A stretch of DNA of 26,737 nt from Cerioporus squamosus (Eukaryota; Basidiomycota; Agaricomycetes; Polyporales; Polyporaceae), in the NCBI GenBank assembly GCA_022592435.1, contig JABYQS010000373.1:1-26737 (forward strand). Direction: 5' to 3'. The position numbers and the translations under genes were made by a program. Shown in pieces: positions 9,644 through 18,800 of this stretch (its first letter is position 1; each line of letters begins with the position of its first letter). The notes below the pieces were generated by a model, which saw only the letters and a list, made by a program, of their open reading frames with translations, was not told the origin of the DNA and searched no databases.

Positions 9644-11401
9644 CTACACCTCCCATGTCTTCGCTACTCGAACATCGTCCGCATGTGCAGTCGCATCCGC
9701 CTCTTCCTCGTCGTGCCAGTCCAACGCATCGTCGACCGGTGCACCGAGAGGATCGACGAAGGCCGCGAATTTGAAGGACCCGGAGGACTCGGAGACCGTG
9801 ACATCGCCCTTCATATTCTCTTCTAGGAACGAGCCCGAATCCGAATCCGAGTCTGAGTCCGTACCGGGCGCCGATGCGAACATTACCGTCGCCGTCTTCT
9901 CTGCGCCAGAGCCCGAGCTCGCAACGGACGTCGAGTTGCCTGCGGCGTCGAACTCTCGGAGGTTGAGGATCAGCCGGGAGATCAGGAGCGGCATCAATCT
10001 GCGCGACAGTGGCAGAAGTGAGCAATCTAGCACAGCAGGCTGTGAGAGCGGGAAACTGGCGGCGTACGTGTCTGCGAAGGTGGTCTCGATGTTGCGGACG
10101 TCGTTGTAGAACAGGAAGAGGAGCTGCAGAGCGCTCAAGGTGAGGATCACGCTGAAGGCCCAACGGGTGTCAGCGACTCCTGGGATGAAGACCACTGAAG
10201 CATTCAGAGTGGCTTACATGAAGTACAGCGTGCCTGGCACAGGGTCTCGTGTCAGTGGAAGTCGAACGCATCACAAAACCCCGGGCTTACCGTCACGTAG
10301 GAGCAAGGTCGAAAGTGACGCCTTGAAGCGGGCGGTCCAACCAGCCCTCCACGTCCTATAGGTGGTATACCAAGTGATCAGGACCACACACAGGTCTCCG
10401 ACGAAGACGCAGGTCCTCGTCAAGATCGACACTAGACATTTGAGGTCATTCTATCGTCTACACGCGCGATAGGACACTGGACACTTACATCTAAGACGAG
10501 GTAAGCGAAAGGAACGTTTTGGTGTGTGAGAGAGGCGATAACTCACTGTTCGTACAGCTTCGGGGAGATGTGTATGCTGGTGATGCAGAACAGGGGCGGA
10601 GGCAGCGTCCTAGCCGTACTGAGGGTGACTATGTACTGTGGTCATCGTGGATGTATCAGCGATAATGCAGGAGAGCTATCCCAAGGCAAGGCTTGCCGTG
10701 TTTGTGATGAACGGCACCACCAGCAGCGCGAAGACCAGAAGCGCGGGCCACATCGAATGCCCAGTGAGCGCATACACGCGAAGGCCAAAAAATACTGTCG
10801 TCGGTCTTCAATATCGCGTCTAGTAGTCAGAGGAGTGGACGGACCTGCGACTATCAACAGAAGGCCGTACTCGAGACCGGCCACTAGGAATGGTCCGTAG
10901 CTGCAGCTGAGATGTGCAAAGGGACTCAGCTTCGGCCTGTCCTCTCTAATAGCAAATACACGTACGTCTGGACATAAGCGGTTCAGCGCGACCTCGGAGG
11001 AAGCCGGTCTATTGTGTCAGATCAGTGACGACGAACTCACCTCATCCGAGAAAAGAAGCACTACGAAGATGATGACCGAAAGCCTCAACAGGGACACGTA
11101 ACGGTTGAGGAGAAAGAGCAGTGTCGCTCCGATGAACTTTCGCTGCCACACCAGGCGGACTTCACGGTCGAATGTGAGCAGTACCTCGTACAACGTGAGC
11201 GCTGTAGGGAGACGCGTCAAGCAGGGATTTGCGCAGAGCCAAACAGTGCGTACTGAGCATGGCGCAGTCCGCCTGTGCGTCAAAAATGCTGCGACAGAGC
11301 GAATCATCAACGCCACAGCTCGCGGACTTGGGTACGGGTTGGACTCACAAAGCCGAGGCTGCAGAGACCAGCTCCGCCTGGTTTTTGGCGTTGCCTGCCA
11401 T
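9644..11401 (-). CDS. DUF6533-type seven-helix membrane protein
   Basis: About 388 residues. Exons on the minus strand: 11401-11349, 11288-11254, 11201-11041, 10967-10966, 10906-10845, 10794-10697, 10635-10547, 10490-10489, 10431-10291, 10233-10218, 10151-9644. The N-terminal DUF6533 block is plain: LTLYEVLLTFDREVRLVW, then a helix ending LLFLLNRYVSLLRL. Later helices follow the family order: GLEYGLLLIVAVFFGLRVYAL, PALLVFALLVVPFITN, TRTCVFVGDLCVVLITW, LYFIVILTLSALQLLFLF and LLISRLILNLREFD. The cytosolic tail is acidic with a Ser-Asp run. The family is basidiomycete-expanded with unknown function, and is sometimes compared with G-protein-coupled receptors. One intron (10696-10636) begins GC. 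Two exons appear to be only 2 nt long; without them the frame fails at both places. The family is certain; those junctions are inferred. Confidence 0.82.
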
Positions 11402-11850
11402 CTGGACAGGCAGCTTCGAAAGTCTCCTTTAAATGAGATCTACTCAAGTCTCTGAAGTTTGAAGGCGCGATCTTGTGACGCAGCGGCCGTCAAGGCCGAG
11501 GTGCATGGGGGTTGGATGGAAGGTCAAGAGTTCAGGATACAGATGGACACTGGGCTTATGACATATCAACCGCCAGGGGCAAATCTTCAAGCTCCAATTC
11601 TCAGAGCAGAGACTTCCGCCTAGGAAGTGATCTGTCTAGCAACAGTCAGTCGAGACGACCAACAACAGATACGCAGTGATCACTTACGTCTGTGGGAGTC
11701 CATGATGTTGCATGACAGAGGGCGCACTTCAATCTGATGCTAGTGTATCTATGCTAGCATACTCAGGGTGTCCTGCACAGAACTCGGAGATACGCAGATC
11801 GTTTGCTGTATTGTCGTTGGTCGATTGTTGGATGGAAACGATGACCGCAG

Positions 11851-11872
11851 CGCAGCGGCGAAGTCCGCTGCG
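11851..11872. repeat. Inverted repeat, 8-bp arms, 6-nt loop
   Basis: CGCAGCGG at 11851-11858 pairs perfectly with CCGCTGCG at 11865-11872. Confidence 0.8.
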
Positions 11873-11887
11873 TGACGTGACGCTCCG

Positions 11888-11903
11888 GACCGGTGAGCCG
11901 GTC
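11888..11903. repeat. Inverted repeat, 6-bp arms, 4-nt loop
   Basis: GACCGG at 11888-11893 pairs perfectly with CCGGTC at 11898-11903. It follows the other hairpin by 15 bases, with TGACGTGACG between them. Confidence 0.75.
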
Positions 11904-12399
11904 ACGCGCCGCGGAAGTTGCTCCGGCGTCGTGGACGTGGCTACTGGCGTTTCGCGACTTCTCTTTTAACTCGACCTGTCGATGGATATGTGCTGCCACA
12001 TCTTTGCTTTGACTCCTCGTACCGCCGATGCGTATATAGACGACTCGGGCTGCCTTATCTCAAGTTGAAAACACCAGCACTCGCAGACGACTCGCGGAAT
12101 ACACACCAGATGTCAGACTATGGAACTACTTAGTTGGACTATATCCTTTGTGGGTGGAACCCTTGACGTTGCGAGAGTTGGGCAATCTTTGCCTGGCATA
12201 ACGCACTACACCATGTCGCTGACGAATTTTTAAGGTGTTCGCCGCGTTTCCAAGCTGCTCAAGCAAATCCGGAGTTACAGGCCTCGCACCTGTCCAGTCC
12301 TCGAGACAGCTCGCAAGCCAGTTCTCGCCAGGTCCCAGACTCCGAGCGCAGCCTAGTTCTGCAATTCTGCAAGCGTCACGTGTGTCTGGGCGTCCTGCA

Positions 12400-12405
12400 T
12401 ATATA
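12400..12405 (+). promoter_or_regulatory. Possible TATA box of the second F-box-like gene
   Basis: TATATA lies about 160 bases before the ATG at 12566, downstream of a CACGTG (E-box-like) hexamer. The distance is acceptable, but the site is short and could be chance. Confidence 0.35.
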
Positions 12406-12565
12406 GTCTTGACCTCTCCGGGTCATCGACCTTCGCCTCTCTCGCTTACTTACGTCTGCGCATCGATTTGACTAGCTGCCCTTTTCAGTGCGCATATATC
12501 GAGTGAGTTCTTCATGACGTCGACTATATGCGCTTTTCTGACATTTGCTACGACTGTTTAGCCCA

Positions 12566-14149
12566 ATGTCTGTCGTCCTACCGGTCAACCTCGACATTCT
12601 CCGCGAGATTGCGTGGTCTTCAGACCGGCAAACATGCGCTACTCTTATCCGGTCATGCCGGTTCTTCTACTAGGAAGCAGCCAAACGCGTCCTACACGAT
12701 CCCGTTGACATCTGCAGCAAACGCGACGTCCGCCAGTTTGTGCGTTTCCTCGGGCCTCAACCCCGCGCGCGGGCTCGATACGTACGGGAGCTTCACCTCG
12801 GCATGCCCCACCTCTCCGCCAAGCGTATACGCGACCTCGAGGACTGCATCTCCAACATGACGCGGCTTGTATGCCTTTCGTTCGATGCAGGGGAAGACTT
12901 CCTCGAGTCCTTCCCGTCCTTGGGCGACGCCCTTGCTGAGCTCACCTCGCTCCGACGGCTACGAGTCCACTATGCCGGCTCGCTCACCTGCGACTTCCTC
13001 GATGCGCTCAAGTCAGACCTCGTCTCAATCTCGCTGAACTGGAGCGGCAGTGACGAAACCTGGTTCGCCGAACAGGGCATGGACGACGAGGAATGGGCGG
13101 CGTTCCATCCAGTTCCCCTGCTCGCGAAGTGGTGCGCGAGTCTCGAGGAGCTCAAGTGCGAGAACTGGTACACCGCCTCAGAGCTCCCCGTCTTCACCGA
13201 CGTCTACCCCAACATGCGCCGTCTCGCGATTGAGCGCGACGACTATCCGCTCGTCGCTCCGTATATCTCCGCGTACCCCAATCTTGCGCGCCTTTCCGTC
13301 CACACGGACCACGTCGATGAGATCGAATACCCAGAGGACGTGAAACGTCTACGCCAACACCGCGCGCTCAACATCCGCAGCCAGAAGGCGCTAGACGGTC
13401 CCGGGACCTGGCAGCATCTCGAAGAATACGTCGGCAGTCTCGTCGACCTGTACCTCCTCGGCCTCACCTGCCACATCTCGCGCGTGGGCTTCTCGACAAA
13501 GATGGAAGATTGTCACCTCGAGATGCTCTCCGCCGTCCTCTCCTATGCCCAGCCCACGCACCTGAATGTAGCAGGTGACACAGCTCTGCTCGGACATCCT
13601 ACGCACAGTCTCCCCGTCATCCTCTCCGGATCGGCCGCATTCCGCTTGGAGAGTCTTGTCCTCAAGATCGACCTCCTAGAGGAGGACACGCCGCTGAACG
13701 CAGTGGATGCCCTGGTAAGCACCCCCGCCACGCCGACTCTCTCAGAGGCATGTACCTGACACGTATGATCTGCACAGAACGAGCTAGCCTCCGCGCTCAA
13801 AACGCTCCCCCTGCGCCGGCTTCGCCTCCGCGTCTTCGACCACAGCACACACCGTGACCCCACAGACCAGTTGTGGTCTGTCGAGTCCGACTCGGACGAC
13901 AGCGACTCGGACTCGGACGATTCGGAGGCTCCTCCCCATATGCGGGGCACCCTCCGGGACTTGGACATCGACACCTTCAAGGACGGGTTGACGGCCGAGC
14001 TTCCTTTGCTGACGGACGCCGTCGTTGAGTTCGCATTCTTTCGCGGCATCGATCGCCGGAGGACGATCGTCCCGAGGCATGTGCATCTTCCGGGAGCATG
14101 CGAGGCTCGGCCGGGGGCATACGACCCGCATCTGTACGAGATACGTTGA
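12566..14149 (+). pseudogene. F-box/leucine-rich-repeat-like protein with an early stop codon
   Basis: Two exons, 12566-13714 and 13778-14149, split by a 63-nt GTAAGC..CAG intron at the same place as in the paralogue at 1427-3162. From ATG 12566 the frame shows an F-box-like start (LPVNLDILREIAWSS, then RSCRFFY). It meets TAG at 12671-12673 and continues in the same frame as EAAKRVLHDPVDIC. The paralogue continues through this point, so the stop looks like a nonsense change. The rest is open for over 430 codons: LRR-like strands (YVRELHLGM, TSLRRLRVHY, CASLEELKCENW, YPNLARLSV), then a Ser-Asp-rich acidic stretch in exon 2. Without the N-terminus, the first usable ATG is 12803, giving about 427 residues and no F-box. 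It could be a truncated working gene or a young pseudogene. Confidence 0.65.
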
Positions 14150-14467
14150 ACCTGCGGCGCTGGCCTGTTACTCTCGTCCTGTATCTTGCTGCGAAGGACT
14201 AATGATGTACCATTAAGACTCTGTATACATGTGCTCATGTGTCTTCTGACCTTTGGCTGCTCGGCCTCAGGCTGAGGGATGATACTCGTGCGATTGTGTT
14301 CGCGACGCGTGTGGTTACGCGTGCGGCGTGACTGCATGCGTCGGTCACCTTCAATGCCGCACCTCTCCCTCAGTCCCCTGCCTTCCCATGGCATGCGATC
14401 TCGGAACATTGGGCAAGGCCCACACCAAGGGGAACAATAGCCTGCTCGACAAGCGTACATCTCATTA
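14150..14467. other. Interval downstream of the second F-box-like gene
   Basis: This stretch presumably holds the 3' untranslated region and possible upstream exons of the open frame that follows. Nothing else was recognised; the long minus-strand frame here is antisense to the F-box-like gene. Confidence 0.35.
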
Positions 14468-14801
14468 GAATGTCCCGAGGTTCGTCCCCTGGCTGGGCTA
14501 CTACGGCTATGTCCTCACGGTGATTCCGGAAGAGGAAGATGGCCGTTCGACACGACGAATGGTGAGTGAAACGCACCTCTCCAATCCTTCTCGTTATCCA
14601 TCACTGCGCCCCTTGCTCGCAGACAGCCTGAGCCTTTGTAGTGAAGACCACATCTCGATCCTACATCCCCCGAGCCCCTCTACCCCTCGGCAACTTCCTC
14701 CGCTCCCGGACAGCGACGCTCGAACCGTGATCTATCGTAGTCGGAAGTATACTGTTGACGATGCTGGGACTCCGCGGGAGCACGCGGCAGCGCAAGTTTG
14801 A
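14468..14801 (+). CDS. Unassigned open frame, possible last exon
   Basis: An open frame of about 110 codons follows an AG (ATTAG, 14463-14467) and ends at TGA 14799-14801. It begins PRFVPWLGYYGYVLTVIPEE, then becomes a Ser/Pro-rich region (ILHPPSPSTPRQLPPLPDSD) ending RTVIYRSRKYTVDDAGTP. This looks like a membrane-proximal segment with a cytosolic tail, but I do not recognise a family. There is no good ATG in frame, so it would need an upstream exon that I could not find. An internal GTGAGT..CAG pair would break the frame if spliced. It could be an orphan gene end, a relic or chance. Confidence 0.25.
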
Positions 14802-15095
14802 GCCACAAACGCTGACCTCGGGCGGGGCGTGAACAAGTTTCTCTTTGAGTTCGTTGTGCCATGCTCGGGGTTCTCATAGTGCTTGATGGCCGGGCTGCGG
14901 TAATTCTCCGTATCCTGAACACTGGTTGAGTATTTTTGCTGAAGCCGTGTATCGAACCTCATATAGGCTGTACAGTAACATTCGCTCAGACGCCAAATAC
15001 GTTAAATAGTCCACGCGTGAATCCAACACCGTCGTGTGTAGATAGAATAGAAAGACGATATCAAGTCCAGGACGCCGCAGATACCAGGGTAAGTA

Positions 15096-15213
15096 TTCAG
15101 CCAGCTGGAGCGATACCTTGATTGCATTTGTGAGGCCGGGAATGGGGAGCCGATTCGGTTGCTGCCTCCCCAAGGCGAAGAGCTTGTATAAGGGCGTCCA
15201 TAGTGTTGGGACT
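15096..15213 (-). pseudogene. Fragment of MLKL-like helical-domain gene
   Basis: Read on the minus strand from ATG 15201, this gives MDALIQALRLGEAATES and, one frame over, LPIPGLTNAIKVSLQLAE. The broken gene at 25561-26737 reads MDTLIRALRLAEAATES and LSVPGLTNAVKVALKLAE without a shift. About 27 of 35 residues agree. The copy here has one extra base near 15150-15151. The shared sequence continues a little upstream of the ATG. I found no match to later exons downstream, so this is a truncated duplicate in inverted orientation. Confidence 0.7.
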
Positions 15214-15890
15214 GCAACATCGCAAATCCTCAGTCAGCACTGATCAAACCTCCATTACGACAGCACCTACCGAAGACCGGGGTCGGAGCTGTAGAGTAGA
15301 AGGCGGAGGGGTCACTCTGTAAGGACTTGCTGTACCGCTACCTCGACGACGACGCAGCGATCTTGTAGCATCCCTGCCTTCGGCCCGCGTGGGGGCGTCG
15401 GGAACAAAGTAGCCATATGCTAGACAGCGCCGTGCGGCCGAGCTACAGCTCGGGGCAAAGTTGAGTCGCCTGTTGTGCCAGGAGGAGTTGGTTGGACATA
15501 CCAGATGCACGCGAAATGCGCCGCCTGTCATCGACATGTCATCAAAGAACAACGCATTGGGCGGCTAAGTCCACGTTACGGGGGATGACACAAGGTCGCG
15601 CCATGCTCGAAGCACCGGTGTCATACCTATAGCAAGCACGTAGCCGGATAGTAGTAGAACAACGGACGTACCACAGATCGGGAAGCTTGAGCTTCCGGAG
15701 ACTGATGGGCGAGCTAGATGCGAGGGACGACGCATCGGCTACCTCCTGGGAAGATACCTGGATCCTACAACTGGTATACACATACACAAATTTGACTGCG
15801 AAGACAGAGCATGAGAGAATACGGACAAAAACTAGGAAAGCACAAGATGAAAAGAGACCCTAACCCGACCTGGCGCCACGCTCACTGGCA
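15214..15890. other. Interval between the helical-domain fragment and SMC1
   Basis: No gene was supported. It should include the SMC1 3' untranslated region at its right end. Minus-strand frames at about 15244-15552 and 15542-15787 have no recognisable domain. Confidence 0.35.
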
Positions 15891-18800
15891 TCAGTCGTCG
15901 TACTGCGTCAACTGTGGCGGTACGCTGTCAGACAAATAACAACGCAGTAGCGAGGATGCTTGGGGACTCACGTCGAGTGTCAGTGTTCGCGAGCTATTCA
16001 CGTCCTGGTCGCGATAGATGCCCACGAGAGAGTTACTGCGCTCGTACAAGGAACCCTTCAGACTGATGACGATGAATTGGAAAGTCTCTGATGAGTGTGT
16101 CCGGATGTAGTTGGCGATCTTCGCCACATTCGTGTTGTCCAGCGCAGCGTCAACCTCGTCAAGCACGAAGAACGGAGAGGGTTGGTAGCTAAAACACGGT
16201 CAACAATGTCTCCACTTCCAGAACAAAGATGGGGCGCATACCTGTGAATGGCAAAGAGGAGCGCCAGAGCGGCTATCGTCTTCTCACCTCCTGACAGCTG
16301 TTCCATGTCACGGAACCGCTTCATCGGTGGCATGGCATGGTACTTGATGCCGGCCGTGTACGGCTCCTCGCTGTCCTCCAGGGTCAGGTACGCCACACCT
16401 CCTGCGGGTGCCATCTTGCCCTTTGTTAGGTCCTTGTACACCTGATCGATACGCTCTGAGATATGGTTGTACGCCTTGTTAAACAGTTCGCATCTGGGGA
16501 ATACGTTAGCATAAGTTTTGTTCTCTATAAAGAGTAACGTACCGCCTCCGCTTCAGCTCGTTGAACTGTTCTCGCGCGGTCTTCGAGTCCTTGCGGGCCT
16601 TGTCGGCTTCTCTCTCGGTTTCGAGCAGTTTCGCCTCAACGTCATCGAGTCTGCACACCATGAGTTCATGTTCTTAGTACGGCGACACGGCTGATCACCC
16701 ACCTGTCCAGGGCCTTCATGTTGGGCGCCAAGCGCTCAATCTCAGCGTTCGCCTTGGCGATGGCCTCGTCCAGCTCTTTAAGAGCCTCCGCCGGGTCTTC
16801 CTACTCGCGACGCGTAAGCAACATACCACGAGAACGATACAGACCTTGTACGCACATCGGGATCAACCTCTCCAAGGGCCGAGAAATCCACTTCAATCCC
16901 GTAGTCAGGGACGCGCTTGACGCGCTGAGTGCCTTCGTCATCCTCGTCGACGTCCATTGCAACCTCATCACGCAGGTTCTGAGTACTATCCGTCAGCTTA
17001 CTTCCAAGAGATGCATCCTTGCGCACTCGCCTCTTCCATAGGGACGTTCTTGAGATTGCCTGCCACCAGCGGCAGCGGGATCTCGTCCAGCCTGCACTTC
17101 CGGTATATCGAGGACCGCTCCAGACCAAGCTTCTCGATCTCATCGTTCTGCGCGCGGTAATCAGCAATGCCATCCTTCAACGACCCATGCTGGAGACTTA
17201 CGTGCGTGGCAATCTCCTTCAGCGCCTGGTCTAGGACCTTGCTCGCCTTGCTCGTCGTCTTCTTCACCTCCTCCACCTTCTTCGTCTTCTCTTCAAGCTC
17301 GTCATTGAGCTCCTTGAGCTCCTCTTGCAGCTCCTTGATGGCCGCCTCTGATTCCTCGATGTCCTCTTGCGCCGCCACACGTTCCGCCTCAAGGCGTTCG
17401 AGGTTCGCGGTTTCGGTGGTGATGATCTCGCGGTACGTCGTGAGGCGCTCTGTGGTCATCTGGATCTGCTCCTGGAGGAACTGGGACCTGGACAGCGCAA
17501 GGTGAGTTGACGCTGCCCTGAGCCAGCTCAAACATGACGTACGCATGCGTGAGACGGGCAATCTGAGTGTCGAATTGAAGGCGAGCCTCGCTCTCCGCTT
17601 GTGCAAGCTTCAGCTGGCGTTCTTCGTACTCGCGGATGTTCGACACCCCGATCTGCTCGCAGAAGTCGGCGAAGATGTCGTCTTCGGCGGCGTTGATGAC
17701 AGCTGCCAGCGCATCAACCTTCTCCTTGACTTTGTCGTAGGCGGACTGCGCCTGCAGAACGATGAAGTCAAGTCAGGACAACGCCCCTGCGTCAAGCATC
17801 ACAACGTACTTTGCGAAGCTCGGGCTGAAGCTGCTTGATCTCCTTGTCATCGTGCTTAAGTTCACTCTTGACGCCGGCCAGTTTTGCCTTGCACGCATTC
17901 TGCGAAGGCAGCGGTGTGAGACATGGGTGCGAATGAATGGTATGTCTCCGATACACACCAGGTCATCGCGCGCAACAGCGAGAGAAGATTCGAGGCGACT
18001 GATTTCCGCAATCAATACTTCGCTTTCCTTCCCGCGAGGCTTCGACTTGCCCAGCTCAAGGAGCTGCGCCATCAGGTTGTCTCGTACGCGATTCAGACCT
18101 GCAGGATATAGTGAGCCTCAGAGACGGTCACCCGGAACTCATCGACGCCTACCTTGAACGTCCTTCTCCTCCCACTTCTTGCCATTGGTCTGGGAGCTCT
18201 TACCACCAGTGATCAAACCGCTCTTGTGGATAACCGTACCCTCAAGAGTGACAGCTAAGACATATCAGCCTGAATGACTCTCTGACTTAGCGCACGAAGA
18301 CCTACCCTTGACCTCCTGGCCCTTCTCATAGCACACGTACTTCGCGACCTCCATAGAATCGCACACCAACGCATTCCCACATGCATGGTGCATCGCGCGT
18401 TCGACAGACGGGTCGTAAGTGATGACATCCACAGCCAATCGCGCACCCTTCGCAAACGCGCGGAACTTATCGTTGACAGGCTTGACCTGGATGGTGTCGA
18501 GCGGGATGAACGTCGCCTGGCCTGCACGCTGGTTGCGCATGTACTCGATGCAGTCTATCGCAGTCTTCTCCTCGTCGACGACGATCGCGTCGATGTTGCG
18601 CCCGAGCACGACCGCCACAGCAGTCTCATACTTGCGCTGCGTCGGCTTGCACAGGTCGACGACGCGGCCGCGCACCCCGGGGAAGATGCGTTGCAAGTTC
18701 GAGAGCGTCTCCTTGAGCCGTGCTTCGCGCTGTGACTCCTGCTGGTCGACACCGGCCTGGGTGAGTTGCTCGTAAATGTTGACCAGCTTCTCGTTGATCT

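Larger units (their letters stand above)
11402..12565. other. Intergenic region with paired hairpins
   Basis: This divergent region lies between the membrane-protein gene (-) and the second F-box-like gene (+). Two adjacent perfect inverted repeats occur at 11851-11903. A CACGTG hexamer is near 12377 and a TATATA at 12400-12405. No coding unit was supported. Confidence 0.45.

Noticed and set aside
9498..10109. 203-codon plus-strand open frame with Glu-Ser repeats
   Set aside because: It mirrors the Ser-Asp-rich tail of the DUF6533 gene on the opposite strand.
10195..10217. In-frame TAA making the DUF6533 gene look broken
   Set aside because: A 66-nt intron (10217-10152) with a good branch site removes it and gives GTLYFIVILTLSALQ, which fits the family.
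12613..12673. Intron ending at TACTAG that would remove the premature stop of the second F-box-like gene
   Set aside because: It would delete RSCRFFY, which is conserved in the paralogue, and lacks a good donor.
13543..14460. 305-codon minus-strand open frame
   Set aside because: It lies antisense to exons of the second F-box-like gene, has no recognisable domain, and is explained by GC-rich codon use on the other strand.
15244..15787. Two minus-strand frames near SMC1 as upstream exons of the helical-domain fragment
   Set aside because: They show no similarity to sequence upstream of the copy at 25.6 kb, and no linking splice sites were found.
17148..17201. In-frame segment in SMC1 that could be coding
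   Set aside because: It starts GTAAGT, has a branch-like GCTGAT and ends GCAG; removing its 54 nt gives the expected EIATH-NDEIEKL.
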